Positions 28,001 through 43,000 of a stretch of DNA of 64,000 nt are shown piece after piece. Where the stretch lies: assembly GCF_041146395.1 (NCBI RefSeq), contig NC_090990.1:48715501-48779500 (forward strand). Reading direction: 5' to 3'. The notes beneath the pieces were generated by a model. That model saw only the letters and a list, made by a program, of their open reading frames with translations. It ran no database searches and had not been told where the DNA came from. A program made the translations under genes and the position numbers. Positions within the stretch are counted from its first letter, which is position 1, and each line of letters starts with the position of its first letter. The DNA comes from Eulemur rufifrons (Eukaryota > Chordata > Mammalia > Primates > Lemuridae).

Positions 28001-31000
28001 CAAGGTGAAAGTTAAGATTAAAAATCAACTATATTCCCATATACTCACAATCAACAACTAGAAAATGAAGTTTTAAAAATACCATTTACAGGCCGAGCGC
28101 GGTGGCTCACGCCTGTAATCCTAGCACTCTGGGAGGCCAAGGCGGGTGGATCGCTCGAGGTCAGGAGTTTGAGACCAGCCTGAGCAAGAGTGAGACTCCC
28201 GTCTCTACTAAAAATAGAAAGAAATTATCTGGCGAACTAAAATATATGTAGAAAAAATTAGCCGGGCATGGTGGCGCATGCCTGAAGTTCCAGCACCTCG
28301 GGAGGCTGAGACAGGAGGATGGCTTAAGCCCAGGAGTTTGAGGTTGCTGTGAACTAGGCTGACGCCACGGCACTCACTCTAGCCTGGGCAACAAAGCGAG
28401 ACTCTGTCTCAAAAAAAAAAAAAAATACCATTTACAATAGCATCAACATATTAACAAAACATATATAAGACATCTATACTTAAAACCACAAAATACTTAT
28501 GAAAGAACATTTAAAAGACCTAAAGAAATAGAAATATATAATGTTTGTGGCTTGGGAAAAAGTATTATTATGATGTCAATTCTTCCCAAGTTAATCTATA
28601 GATTCAATTCAATCTCAATCAAAATTTCAGCAGGTTTTTTTTTGTTTTTTGGAAATTTGTAAACAGACTCTAACGTGTATCTGGAAGTGCAGAGGACATA
28701 GAATAAGAAGGTAATCTTGAAGAATAATGTCAGAGGATTCACACTCCCAGTCACCAAGATGTACAATAAGCTTCACTCTGGATTTTTTTAGGTGGAGTTC
28801 CTGTCCCTGACACCTTAGTCAGACAGCCCTGAACCCATCAGTCTCTAATCTAGCACCAAGGGTGGAGTCTGTTTCATCAAGGTGCATGGCATCTACACAG
28901 TGGGGGAAGAATGAAATGGCTATTGAGGAGGCAACCACAGTGTCCATTATGACAGCCTTCATATGCAAAATATTTTTACTGGACCCAATCCTTGATCAGT
29001 AAGAGTCTGACAGGCACAGAGAGAAAAAGAGTCTGTAGACAGAACAGCTTGCATAGAAACAGAAGTGTAATCTTATGGTGTGCTCGGGATTGGTAGGAGA
29101 TTCTATGTGATGGAGCCTTTGGATGGGGGATAAATGGCAGAAGAAGAGGTTGGAAATGGCCCGACGGTTCTATTTGAAAGTATTCAGACTTCATCCTATA
29201 GAGTTACATAACCAAATGTGGTTTTCAAACAGATATGATAACCTGGCATGGAGAGAGACTGGGGCAGGAGAACAATTACGAAGCTGTTTAGAGAACAGCA
29301 GGAGGGAAGTGATGAGGTGCTTATCAAAGGCAGCTGAGGCCAGCTGACACTGAGTGCTGAAGAGGCGCTACACTTGGCTCTTTTCATGTGTGCGTTCCTC
29401 AAATGCTCACAACCACAGATTGAGAAAGTTTTAGCTCTTGATTTTATAGATGAGGAAACAGGCCGTGAGAGGTTAGGTAACTTACTCAGAGTCACACAGC
29501 TAATAAGTAGCAGCGCCAGAGGGTTTCAACGCAGGCCAGCTGACTCCAGACCTTCCACACTCTTCATCGTGGTACTATACGACTAGATCACGTTGGAGAG
29601 GAAGGCTCCAACCAGAGATATTTAGACGTTGAATCATTAGGCTTTGGTAATGGCTGGGATGCTGCTTCCATGAAATAGCACTACTGCGCTTTTCTTCTTC
29701 TCTTAAAGAACCTTTCTCTTTCCTTCCTGCCTTCTCTTCGCGCTATGAGTGGGTTCCTGCTCCTTCTTTTCAAAACATTTACTTACTTTTTGGAGGTTGT
29801 TTTTCCTAATGGCTTCATCTATCAACCTTTTTGTTGATTTTTGACCCAAATCTCTTCTTTCCAGTCTCAATTTCTCAATCACACTTCTGAAGGTCATTTT
29901 GACTTGTCTGTCCTATCATCGCCTAAAACCCATGTCTAAAATTAAACTCATATTTTACTTCAGTTTCCCTTGATGCTTTCTGTTAAAAGCGAAACTAACT
30001 AGGCTTCTGGGCTTGAGAAGAGTATTTGACCCGAGCATTCCTTCACCTTTCACACCCTGTCAGGCACGCAGGCCAGTCAGAGCCTTAGCATGGTCTTAGA
30101 TTCATCTCCTCCCCCTCCTAACCTTTGCTCCCGCTCTACTGTTAGCCCTCAGTACCTCATGCCTGAATTACTGCATTTGTTTCCTAATTGGTCTCCCTGC
30201 ATTTACTCTCCCTTAAAAAAAAATCCACGCTGCATATGACTCCCAAAGAAAACTCTTGCTCAAACACTAATTTCATAATTTACTTGCCTTATTCGAGAAC
30301 TGCCTACTACCTAATGAATCAAGATTGCTGAATCAACTCTAACCAGTTCTCTGTCTAAATTCGAAGACCCTGCAATGGCCAGTTTCACTTATTTTGTCAA
30401 ATTTCAATTCCTCTAAATTTGAACTCTCCACTCAAGTCAAGGGTCTTTATTCCTATCATCCCTTCCCCTCGCACCCGCTGTGTGCACACAGGCACACACC
30501 ACCATGCTCCTTCCCGTCTCAACTATCGCTAATCCTGTTCCTCCAGCCTAGAATGCCTCCTTCCTTTTTTCTAGACTCATATCCCCAGTAAGTCTTTCCC
30601 TGACGGCTTCAAAGGAAAAAGTTATATCTCCCTCCTCCAACTTCTTTTGCTCATTGCCACTGCCAAAGAAGTATCTGTTAGTCTCCAAGTATCTGTGTTA
30701 AACTGTGGAATATTTTATTGTATTAATATAGAAAGCTGTTCTATGCACTAGTCCAGGTATATATCTTATTTTCCTAACAGGATAATAAGCTCTAATGTTC
30801 AGTTTAAAATTATGTCTTCTACATTTTTTTCATAGTGTCTATGATAATACTTCATAAATTCCTGTTATTGGTTGAAGCTAAATGCATCTATTTTTATGCT
30901 GTGTGTATGCCTGTAAGCTTAGTAGTTTATCTGAATAATAGTAAAATATAGTTACTGTTCTCTTATTTTAAAGGGATGTTTCCTTTATAGAATTGAAATT

Positions 31001-34000
31001 GCAAATATTCCCAAATGTTTAAGACAGTCTGCTTTGTATATTCAAACTATACTAAAGTTATACCTTTTAGGGTAATATTTTTAATTATTCTGGGAGAAGA
31101 AAAAGAAAGCCCCTGAAGGCTAACATTTTGAAATTGAACAGGACACCCTTGGGAAGGGAGAGGGTCATGGGTCGTCGTCAAACAGACAAAAAACAATGGA
31201 GACGATTGTGCCTGAAGATGGTGTATTTTTTGCACGAGACAGTGTGTTGACAGTTTCCTTCCTCTTGGGTCATTGTTGTATGCTAAATGATCTGTGACAG
31301 CAAATTGATCACGAGCTTTTTCATGCAGGAGATATAATGCAGCCTTTCATTTTGTTTCCTCCGTTGCCAAATGCTGAAACATTTTGTTGGCAAATTAATG
31401 TTAGTTTAGTATATCATTTAGTAGTCTAAAGCATGTCATGCAGCTCTGGAAGCAATAATGATAATGATTAATTTATCTTCCCGTTTCAAATTTCTACGTA
31501 AGTGTGATTGCAAAAGTATACTAATAACACATTTGAAAAATGTTAGTCTTAAAATTAGTTGTCCATAATTGTTATTTAAATAAATGAATGCATTAACACA
31601 TTTAGATATTGCGCCATTAATTTCAAAGTTGAGTCAAATGTTTACTTTAAGGTACCCTACAATTTACCTATAAAAATTAATGCTAATGTACTTGCTCTAG
31701 GTGAAAAGTTGCTGCTTCTTCCAAAGAGCTAGGAACTTAAATTGGAAAACAGACATAAGCCATATTACATTTGATGTTGAAGCATCTATTTAAGCCAGTT
31801 AATTGGTGATTTTACATGTCTGAAAAATATCCCTAAGTAATGTTTTGTTTATAGAGTGTTGAGAATCTATGTGTTCAAAAAGTTTATAGGAAAAATACTT
31901 GGAAATGCAGTTATTTAAGAGACTGCTGTTATAGTTCCTTATTGATAGTTATATTGATATATAACAATCTTTGCTCTCCCATTAGGACCTAGCAATATTA
32001 GCACAGGAAGGAAAAGTGCAGGCAAAAGCATTAGAAGAGTTATTTTTTTTTCCGTCTTTGAAAATAGCCAGATCCTTTGTAAAAATTAAACTAATCTTAA
32101 ATCTGATGCATTTAGTCTCTCTTAATAATAAGGAAATAAAGGTGATTTTTACTAAAATTTGGCACAGAAGTTCAAGAAAACTGTTTATTGCAGAATGAGA
32201 AAATTTATAGGTGTGATGCTTTGCCTAGAGTTCTTTTTTAATGTTATTCATGAAAGGCAGATGTCTTAAACCTTTTTTTTTTTTGTAATATACACATGGG
32301 TGCACATTTTCATTTATTATTGAAAAATGATTTGGACAGATTTTCTTTTTTGTGATTTGTATCCATTAGTGGTGAAATCAATATGTTGAATTCATTCATT
32401 AGAAATGCATATCAGAATTTGCAAATCAGTCAAATGTCTTGTGACAAGATATTGTTATCTGAACAGTCCACTCTGATATCATAATTTTAAAAGCAAATTT
32501 GCAAACTGCCAATTGTCTGATTTTTATTTGTTTTTTCAGAACAGTTAAAACAGTCTCATTTAATGATTACTACAAGACATGGTCTGGAATAGCTACATCA
32601 AAAGCCACAGAATACTACAGAACTCCAGGTAAGGTGATCTAGACTTATCCTATGTCCATTTGGTTATGTTAATCATTCTCAGCTTGTCTTGTTTTCAAAG
32701 ACTGATTGACACATATGTGCTATGTAAGGGTGATAAAATTCTCTGTTGGCTCTATGTACTATTCATTCAACAGCTATTAATTTGGTTCCTTTTTTGTATA
32801 GAGCCTTGGACTAAGTCTGATTAAAAGCTAGAGGCAAAGACAGGCAATTGGAGGAATCAAAGACAAAGTTCTCAATCTTATGAGGTTTACTTTTCTCTCT
32901 TCACCCCAGAAAGAAGCCTTCACAGCAGGAGGAAACTTTTTAATTCTTTAAGCCAGAGGAAATATTAGGTAGAAATTCGGCAAGCAAACATAAAACCTAG
33001 GATGGCCAGGAGCATGGCTCACGCTGTAATCCGAGCACTCTGGGAGGCCCAGGTGGGAGGATTCCTTGAACTCAGGAGTTCGAGACCAGACTGAGCAAGA
33101 GCGAGACCCAGTCTCTACCAAAGATAGAAAAAATTAACTGGGCATTAAGTTGGGATAGCGTCCCAGCTACTTGGGAGGCTGAGGCAGAAGGATCCCTGAG
33201 CCCAGGAGTTTGAGGTTACACTGAGCTATGATGATGCCACTGCACTCTACCTCTCTACCTGGGTGACAAGAACAAGACTCTGTTTCAAAAAAAAGAGCGG
33301 GGCGGTGGGGGGGGGGGCGGAAAAAAGAAAAAAACCTAGGGCTGTTCAATTATATCAGTCTAAAAGAAAAAAATCATCTATTACCATCATACATTAGGAA
33401 ATAAAAAGGCGGGATGGGAGAGCTGGACAACTTTCTGGTTCTACTTAATTGGATCTTTAGAGTACTATTTCATTATTTGGATCAAAGTAGGTTATACAGT
33501 CTGCACGTATTTAGTGAAACAGGATTTTGCTTCAGCCATCCTGCTAAAATGGTGCATTCTGAAGTTAGCAGTGACTTCTTAATTCCCAGATTCCATGATT
33601 GTGTTTTAGTCCTTTTCTTACTTGAGCTCTCATCGGCTGTGCTGTCCCTGATTTACATGACACCACACATCCATGGTTTTCTTTCTCCCTTCCTAAGCAC
33701 TCCTCTGCCTCTTCCCTTAGCAATAATAAATTCTTCATTCAGCCCCCTCTACCCCCTCTCTCTGAAAGACCTCTTCCACTGCTGTGGTTTTCATTAGCTT
33801 ACATGCCAGTGATTCCTAAAGCCGCCTCTCCAGCCAGACCCCTCTTCTGAATTCTGCATGCATATTTACAACTGTGCATTGAACATCTGACCTACATGTA
33901 TTATAGGCATCTCATATTTAAGATGTCCCAAAGTGAATTCACTATCTTACCCCCAAATCTATCCTTCCTCCTTTATTCCCTCTCTTGGTTAGCAGTAGAT

Positions 34001-37000
34001 CACTATTTTTGCATTGTCTTGGGTAAGCAGAGTCTTACAAGTTTCCTAAAATTCTTTATCTCTCTCATCAAACCTTACTGATTTTATCTCCTGAAACATG
34101 AATGCCTCCACTCTACTTCACCCCCATGACCACTGCCTTAGTTCGGGGTCTCGTTATATTTCATCTCATCACTGTGATAGTTTCCTAACTATCACAAAAA
34201 AATAATATCTAGTTTTGAGGCACAAATTAAGACAAAAAGTAGTACTAAGCTTAACAAATATAAAAAAGTTAATTAGATCAATAGCTTTTAAGAAGTCCCA
34301 TGTTCTTTCAGGAGGTCAGTTATTAATTATTTTGTGACTACATATTACCATCCTCACTCACTCATAGATTAGTGGTTAAATATAATTTAAGGTGCTTTAA
34401 GACACGCAGTCTTTAGCAACTCTATTAGTACAAAGAATTTTATTATTTTCAATGCCAGAGTACATGAATGTTTACGTCATTTCAAAGATTTGTGGTTGGG
34501 TGCTGCTTAGTCAAGTCAACTCAGCAAACACGTCTACTATGTGGACCTAGGATGTATGAGCAGCTCAGATGGGTCCCAGAGGCGACAACCCTTAATTACA
34601 CAAACACTGTTCTGAGCCATTAATTGGCACACTCTAGGGGACGACTCAGAGTCAAACTCCTTCAACCAGAAAACAAACAGATTGTTACAGGATGGTGCTT
34701 TATAGAATGACATGTAAATATATAGGGGCACTTGGAAACTCCAAACTGCTAGAGGAGGAAAAAAAATAGAAGCATGTGCTAAAACTTAAGGGAGATTGGG
34801 AATGATTGTCACGCAGTAAAGAATGATCGATAAATGGAAGGAAATAGTGGGGCACCACTGACCACGATTTCTTCCTCGGAAGAGTTTGACCCCAAAATGT
34901 TGAATTTTGGTGTTTCTACATCTGTCACTGACCTAGTATGTAATTCATCCCTGTTTGTAAAGCCAATAGCTGGTAATGGTTAGCTCTACGCCAGAAGAAT
35001 TTCTAAGACTTTGAGTGTAGCACTTGGTGCAAGATTTCAGTCACCCTGCATCTTCTTCCCCTGGGGAATTGTCATAAGAATGTTTCAAGAGCTTTTCTTG
35101 AATAATAACCAGCACTTAATTAAAAAAATTAAATGTAAACTTTACATGTGCTGCTGGCCATTTTATCTTTTGATAGTTCAGCTGGATGAGATCCAACGCT
35201 ATCTTTTTTAATGGCCTAATTTCCTGGCAATAATAAAGATGAAGCTTTTAGATTATAGAATGCTTCTTCAACTACTCAGAAATAAAAGGGAAACTTCTAA
35301 TAACTTCATTTTCTACAGTTATATTCTTATCATTGGAAAGATTATTAAACTTTGTGCATATTTTTAAGAGCTTTATCTTTTATGAATAGTGGTGGATAGT
35401 TATATTAATATTTTGATTTGGGGTATTAACTGTTTTCCATATCTTTGTGCCACAAATCTATACATAGTCATTAGTGCCATAATTATAATAAGTTTATTCT
35501 TGTACAATGCAGTTTATGAAGTATGTTCATATATATTGTTTTTTAACCAACCCAATCTATCATTTTTTTATTCATTTATTCAACCAATATTTAACACCTA
35601 ATCTATGTCGTAGTGGTATAATGCCTGCCCATAAGCCAGACATTATTATTATTACCCTGTTTTACAGATGAGAAAATTAAAACCAGGAGAAGCTAAGAAA
35701 CTTACCTGTCACACATGTCAGAGAGAATATCATATATTAGTAAACAGTGTAAGTTCTGGGGTCAGATTTGCCAGGGTTTAATCCTGGTTTTGCCATTTAC
35801 TAGCTGTGTGGCCTTGGGTAAGTTTCTTAACCTCTCTGTGTCTCAATTTCCTCATCTATAAAATGAGAATAATCACAGCAAACACCTCATAGGGTTGAAG
35901 AACTTACAACAATGCCTAGCACATAGTGAGTCCTCAAATAAGTGTGCCCATTATTCATTAAGTAGGCTGTGGTCCAGAGACTTGAACCAGATCTTCTGAC
36001 TCTGCATTTGTTACTCTTTCTCATACTATACTGACTCCATAATACCACAGCAAATTGTTACCTCTGTATAGTATGAGATTTAAATTCAAACTCTGAAATA
36101 CATGCAGTTCATTTATAAATAATTATAAGTTTTAGTTCATAATCATAGGCGATCATATGCAAAATGTACCAATGATCCAGTGTTCTCTATCCATCACTGT
36201 AGCATGGCAAGTAAAAGGTTTGGCAGTGAACAGACTAATACATATGGTTGTGGGCAACAGCGCCTTAACAACAGAATGTGATCCTCATAAGGAAATGTTT
36301 ATGTTAGAGGAAAAGAAACCCTCCAGACCCATGTACTCTGTAATACTGAGCATAGGCTTCCTGATGTTTGTTTGCTGTCATCAAGACAGACCAAGCAGCC
36401 TGAAGCATCATGGGGATGCTTGCTTTCACCCTGGGAGACTTTGATTCTTTGAGTCTTTGAGCTATCAATAAGGGCAAGTGTCTCCAAAACACATTTAGAT
36501 GCAAGAAGCAGCGTCGTTTGATGCTAAAATGCAATGGTTCTCCGTCTTGACTGCTCATTAGAACCACCTGAGGAGCTTGTAAAAATTCCAATATAGAGGG
36601 CATACCCCAGACCAATTACATCAGCATCTCTGGGAGTAGGACCAGGCAGTAGTAGTTTTTAAAGCTCCCCAGGTGACTACAATGTGCAACCAAGGCTGGA
36701 AAGGTGGGAAGAGCATGATGTCAGAAGTTACACACTCCTTAGCCCTGTACCAGCTTTGCCACATGCAGATAAGTGAATTCAAGTTAGTCACGTAACTCTT
36801 TGTACCTTGTCTTTCATTTCTATGGATTGATAAAAATATTCCACCGTACTTTAAGTTGCTGGATGGTTAGCATGAGACAGTGTGTGTGGAAATAAAACAT
36901 GCTGAGGCAAGTGGGTGCTATTATATTTCTTTTGATGCGACTGTCTCAGCAGTGGGGAAAAAATTTCAGGTGAAACTCTACAGATGTTAGGTGAAATGTA

Positions 37001-40000
37001 TGTCATGGAAAAAGCAGAGTGGAAGCAATGCCCAGGAACCCTCAGAAGGAACAACAGAGAAGGAAGAAGAACTATATTATGGAGGTAATAGAGGCTGCTT
37101 TTCTACCACAGATTGCAGAACTGCCACAAAAGCAAGATCACAAAAATAGTGATGAAGGAATTTCAAATGGCAGAACTTCCACTGAAACTTCGCAGATCCT
37201 CCTCCTCCTCCTCCTCCTTCCTCTCTCTCTCTCTCCCCCTCTCTCTTTCCTGTCCTCATTCTTTCATTATTTCCCTCTAATCAGTGTCCTTCACTGAGCA
37301 TCAGACAGCTGGCTGCATGGGGTAGACAAGAAGTTATGTATTGTGGTAAGCTTTCTGAGGAGTTTATAAACAGATTGTAGGAGACAGATGAGTGAAAAAT
37401 TATAGGGATAAACTATGAGAAGCGTTAAAGTAAAAGTTTGTACAAAGTCCTGTGGCATTTTCATCTCTCAGATGATAGAGAAGGCAATGAAGAAAATGAG
37501 TCAATGATATAAAACTAATGGGACCGTTCAGGAAAGATGACCATATCATTTGGAGTTTCATAATATATAAGAAGAGACGGCCATACATATTCCAATACAA
37601 AATGTAAGAAAGGCAATTTCAAAAAAAATTAAGAAAAGATATAAATTATCCTTAAATAGAAATCTCAAAAGGAAATAGCATTTGTGAGAGATTAAATTTT
37701 AAATTTTGGCTAAGAGTAATGAAGAGTCCCAATGAGAAGACATTACTCAACTTTTCTAGGTCTGTTTGTTCATCTGTAAAGTGGGGTGTTATACCTGCTT
37801 TATATGTGTCCAGCATATAGCAAAAATTCTGTTTATGTTAGTTATTGTAACCATCTATAATGAGACCTCACCAAGAACTTTGGGGAGCTCAGATTTGCTT
37901 TTTTAATGGAAGGGAGGAGCATATATCCAAATACCAATCAAGAATACTAATCAAGCCTGTGGGAATATGTATGTGTGTATGCTTATGTGTGTTTGGAGCA
38001 AAAAATAAAAAATAAATAGGAGCATTGCTGGAGAAAATCATGCAATATTAATAGAAAAAAAGGAGAACTATTCAGTTTAAATTTTTTTCTAGAAATTTAA
38101 ATTTACATGAATTTAAATGAAGGCATAAGGCTTATAATTAACCACAAACACATGAGCCTGTGGTTGTATGACGTGATTCCCAGAAGATGCTAATGTAGAT
38201 CTGAGCTGAATTGATAGAAGTGTAGTGCATAGATCAGGGGAGGTAGTAATCCCATTTATATCTTTGCTTCAAACCAAATCAAGATCCTGATCCAGTTCTG
38301 GACACAAAGTAGGAACATCAACAAAATTCACCACCAGGAGGGTAAAGATAGTTGTCTCTAGAAAATCATATCCTAAGAAAAAAAATTGAAAGAACTGAGG
38401 CATCCCTGTGAACTACCTTCAAATATTAGAGGGCTCTCTCCTGTGGGAGAGGGATGAATTCAGTATTGCTCCAGAGGTCAGAACTAGGACCAGTGGAAAC
38501 TCACAGCACTCAGGTTAAGAGAGGACACAGTAACCTTTATCTGCCAATGGAATGGACAGTCTCCCAACAGCACAGTGGTGCGTTTTCTGTAGTTGTCAAG
38601 GGATTCATTCAGAGCCTGAAGGATCATCCATTAGAGAGTCTTGCTTTGTGAAAGATCAAGTAAGATCTGTAATGTCACTCCCAAATTTTATTTTTCTACT
38701 TGAAGTGCTGAATTCAAATTTTGTTAAATTATGTCTTTGGTTTTTATATGTGTTATTCTATACTTCCCTCATTACTATTGTTATAAAACAAAATTTCAAT
38801 AAATTTAAAGATCTAATTGGCTTTTATTAGCGATTCATGAATGGATTAGCATCTCATCTAAAAACAGATTTGTGCTCTGCTGAGCATGACAGAACAGTGG
38901 TTTTTACAAGGCAGCTGGTGTAGGAATAAGAAAGCAGAATAATACAAAAAGTGGATTGATTAACATAAGGTACTCCAGGTTACTTTCCTTGTAAGGATTA
39001 AAGCAGAGAGGACTTCTTTATCAGGCCAGTTCAAGTTAACTGGGCCTCTTCTGGATTGGTTACTGGGAATATCTTCTTTTGAAAAAAAAAAAAAAAAACT
39101 GTTTAGGGATTTTCCTGCTTCCTTAAAGTTTCAGTTTGATTACATGGTGTTTAGCGTGAGTGACTCCATTTTGGCTTGGTGTGCAGGAGCTCAGTCCAAA
39201 CCAATGGTCTCTTATAAATTTTATTTAACACTATAAATGCTATATAAACAAATGTCATTATAATGAAAAAAATGTCCAAGTCACAGTCTTCTTATTTCAA
39301 ACAATATGTAACATTACAAAGTTCCAATAAAAGGGAGAAATTTGGAAAGTTTCTGAGCATTGTTATATGACTTGAATTATATAGTGTATGTTGTTGCCAC
39401 ATGTCAACTTAATGAAAAATGAATTATTTTCAACTTTTAACTATTATTAAAGAATGTATGCATAGCTCCTTTTTTAATACTCTAATTTCAGTGCTTAAAG
39501 ATCCAAATTTCACTGGACAGTATTATAAATGGAAGAAAATGGATCTACAGCATCCTAAAGAATGGAATTTAAAGTAAGAAATTTTAAGTGTCTTGAATGC
39601 ATTATACCATTAAGTTGAAATATCTATTATTCCACTTTCTACTATCCAACTGAACCATCAGGAGAAACCCTTGGAAATAGCAACTTATGCCCTTTTCTAA
39701 GCATAAGAACAGGAATAAGAAAGTATCTTTTCTCCTTTTCATATGAACCCAGATGGGAAATATCTTTGCTACCTATTGGCTGCCAAAGATAGAGATAGGA
39801 CATGAGCCACAGTGAAGAAATCTCACAATAACCTCCCCAATAATTCTTTTATTCTCATTTCCTTTATCAACAAATGACTTAGAAATAGTAAGAAAAGGCA
39901 AAAAAAAAAAAATTGTTTCTATATCACCAATTAGCTTTTCATCCTTTTCATAGCTCCAAATGTTTTTTTCTTCTTCCACAGATTTCTCACTCAGGAACCA

Positions 40001-43000
40001 AATATATTAAATCTAATGAGGAAGTATGTAGTAAAATATAAACATAAATGATTATAATATCTTTAGAAATCATTGACTCTTAGACTACATTAAGGAAGGA
40101 ACCTTCATCTCATCTTTGGTCTCTGGACTCCAGAAGACAGTTCTTGTGCTTCATCAAGCCAGAGCAAAGATCCCATTTCAGTTCTGTGGTACTGGCTATG
40201 TTGTGCTAGTCTATATTCTGGTGTGTTTATTTCAAGGTACTTAGTGAATGTGCTACCATACAGCTATGGGAATTAAAGATCCTATTTTTTGCATTTACCT
40301 CATATTTTAGCTTTTCAATGTACTATTAGCAATGTGTCCTCTTTTCTAGATGGAAATACAGGATTAACAAAAATAATATACTGTATTTCGGATTTGTGTG
40401 AAAATTGAGGTTCCAAAAGTATACTTCCCTACCCTTCAACATCATAGTTCAGATTGGGTTTTTCAGTTGGATTTGCTTTTTTCAGTTGATTCTGCAACAA
40501 CTTTCCTTCAAGCCAAAGTGGAGAAAACATTTCGCATTCGATACTTTTCTGCTTTCAGGATATATTATAGGCAGTAGAAACGTTTTTATGACTACTAAGC
40601 ACAATTTGAAGGAGTACAAACATGTTTTTTTTTTTCTTGAAGGCATGTTTTAAGTTTCTTTTCGAGTTGAAGAAACTCACTTAGAATCTAAGGTTAATTT
40701 TGCTTTGACATGGCTTCCTTTTTTATTTCCTTTAACAGAGCTGTTTTATTTGTTTGATCATTGATTCATTATGTAATGCCAACATCCCACAGAACCCCCA
40801 AATTTAGAAAAAGTAGGACCACGTCATTTTCAATTTATCTATCCTCTTCTACATTTGGCTAAAATAATTGTGAGTTGTTTGAGTACTGGAACGTTTTTCC
40901 AAATACATTTTTTTAAGTTATAGTTCAAATTATTACGTGCATAGCGACCCTGTCAGAATAAAACTTTCACACCTTATGCCATCTGGTGGTTGATGAGAAT
41001 ATATTTAGACCAAATGATACTTGCTTCTTGTAAATTTTGGACTTAATTAGTCCAAAAACCCCACTATTTAAATAGTTTTAAAAAAGACATTATGTTTATC
41101 TGCATTTTATTGTGGTATTAATATTTGTGTATGCAAATGTGTAGGGGTAAAGTAAAAACGAAAGAATGGTGAAACTCAACTTCTTTTCAAAAGATAATTA
41201 TCAAAAGTCTTAAGTTCATCAAAATACATGAGGTGTCATAAAGTGGTCAGTTCATAGAAACTCATGTAGAAAATGTTTAGGGCTGGATCTATGCAAGTCT
41301 GTATGTGCATGCCATATAATACCATTATGCAGCTCTCTGTTTTTAATATTTGCAAATGCTTTTCTTGTGCTGAAATTTTCTATTTAAAAAAAAAAACAAC
41401 AGAAAACACAAGTTGAGAACCTTTTATTTGAATAGCATTAAGGAAATGCTGTCACTCCTGATACTGTCCTATACTCCTTTTCCCCTCCTCCCCTCCCTCA
41501 TCAATCATTACTCAGTTCTTAAGCCACACTAAATCATTTCTTCTCACCATTATTCGGGGACCTACGATCTCTTCACCACCCTGTGCCTTCTGCCTGGGCT
41601 TTCTCCACAGGGTCTTTGCTGATGGCCTAGAGTTAGGCTTTGGTTGGAGGGAAAAGGTGGAATGTGGCGCACTTAAGCACAGGGGCACTGGAGCCAGACT
41701 GTCTGGATTTGAATTCTGGCTCTGCCAAGTACCAGCCCTGTGACCTTGAGCAAGTTAGCTGGTTTCTTTGTGTGTGTCAGTTTTATCTATTAAATGGCAG
41801 TATTACGTATAACCTACCTCCCAAGGAAGTTTTGAGGATTAAATAAATTAATATATAAAAAATGTTTCAAACAGTATCTGGCACATGGTAAGCATTCATA
41901 AGGTTCGCTATTGTTCATGCTTTTTCTCCTGTGGCCTTCGTTCAATTTGCAGATGGAAAATCTTTCTTTGCGAGCAACATGGGGAAAGAGTCAGGCTTTA
42001 GAGTCAGGCAGGCCTTGCAGAAATTCTTACCCACTCTGAACTTGTTTCCATATCTGCTAAAAGGAGATAATGTTACCTACCTTGCAAAGTTTTTTCCATT
42101 TGATCTCTTGAATGAAATCATACATATAAAATAATATACTGTGGCACATGAGCATTCAATAAATATTAGTTCCTGAGGAGAGGAGGAGATGAAAGCCCAT
42201 GCCCCCCAAACTTTTCGGATAATAAAAATGATCTTTGTCAGAAACATGTAAAAATTGTCAACTTTTCTCAGGTTAGAAAACAGCACTTATCATGACCACA
42301 TTTATTTTAGTCCCATTGTGCCTGTGGTTCTTTGTACAAATTTGTGGGGTACATGTGCAATTTTGTTACATGCATAAATTGCGTAGTGGTCAAGTTGGGA
42401 TTTTAGGGTGTCCATCACCCAAATAAAGTACATTGTACACATTGAGTAATTTCTCATCATCCACCCCACTGTGGTTGTTTTTCCTTCTCCACTCCACCAC
42501 CATCATTTTTTGTGCCTGGCAAAGTGCTTCACAAGGGTGGCATGAAGATCCGCTCAGACATCGCTGTGGGAACGGTCCCTGCTGTGCTCAGGCATGCCCA
42601 GTTCCCTTGCCTCTGTTTCCGCAGTACCCTGTTCCTGTCTCTTTCAGTATCTGCAGTGTGGAAATTCATCTGTTCTTGAAGCGTGACCAGGGCAAGGACA
42701 TTAGTGTAGCTTTGCATTCTCTGTACTTAGCATGGGAGCCTGGCAAATAGTAGGCACTCAATTAATGTTCATTGAAAGATGCATACCTACCCTGTTTCCC
42801 CATTTAAGATCAGGATCAAATGTGAAGGCAGTTCATTTTAGGAAAAAATTTAGGTGCAGACTTCTAGTAAGGTTCATTCTAATGTAGAAATTAAGGCTCT
42901 ATTTTGGAAGTTCTAGGGTGTAGTTATAAACAGTGGTTGAAAACTGGAAATATAAATGACTTGTGAATATTTTATGCAAATTCTTTAATTTTACACATTT

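Larger units (their letters stand above)
22547..32539 (+). other. UBE2U intron 6
   Basis: The largest intron (10.0 kb). 22550-25020 contains nothing assignable. Then come (GT)n (25028-25070), an old L1 3' piece (25190-25580), (CA)n (25612-25650), MIR (25650-25830), an old interspersed repeat (25960-26580), L1 fragments (26585-28770) with a nested Alu (28091-28420), MIR (29385-29580) and L2 (30090-30880). From 30890 to 32539 I see no feature. Confidence 0.75.
32629..39491 (+). other. UBE2U intron 7
   Basis: About 6.9 kb: Alu (33004-33297), LINE-like (33580-34200), unassigned (34210-35640), MIR pieces (35640-35955), unassigned (35960-36530), MER5-type transposon (36532-36700), unassigned (36700-37190), CT-rich simple repeat (37197-37250), a MIR fragment (37747-37852), unassigned (37860-38780) and an LTR-like segment (38785-39230). 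Confidence 0.7.

Noticed and set aside
28161..28373. Open frame antisense to an Alu (also 62929-63198, 33167-33349)
   Set aside because: Typical antisense-Alu open frames with no independent coding evidence.
33414..33797. 127-codon open frame in intron 7
   Set aside because: Overlaps LINE-like, T/C-rich sequence; hydrophobic composition follows from base bias.
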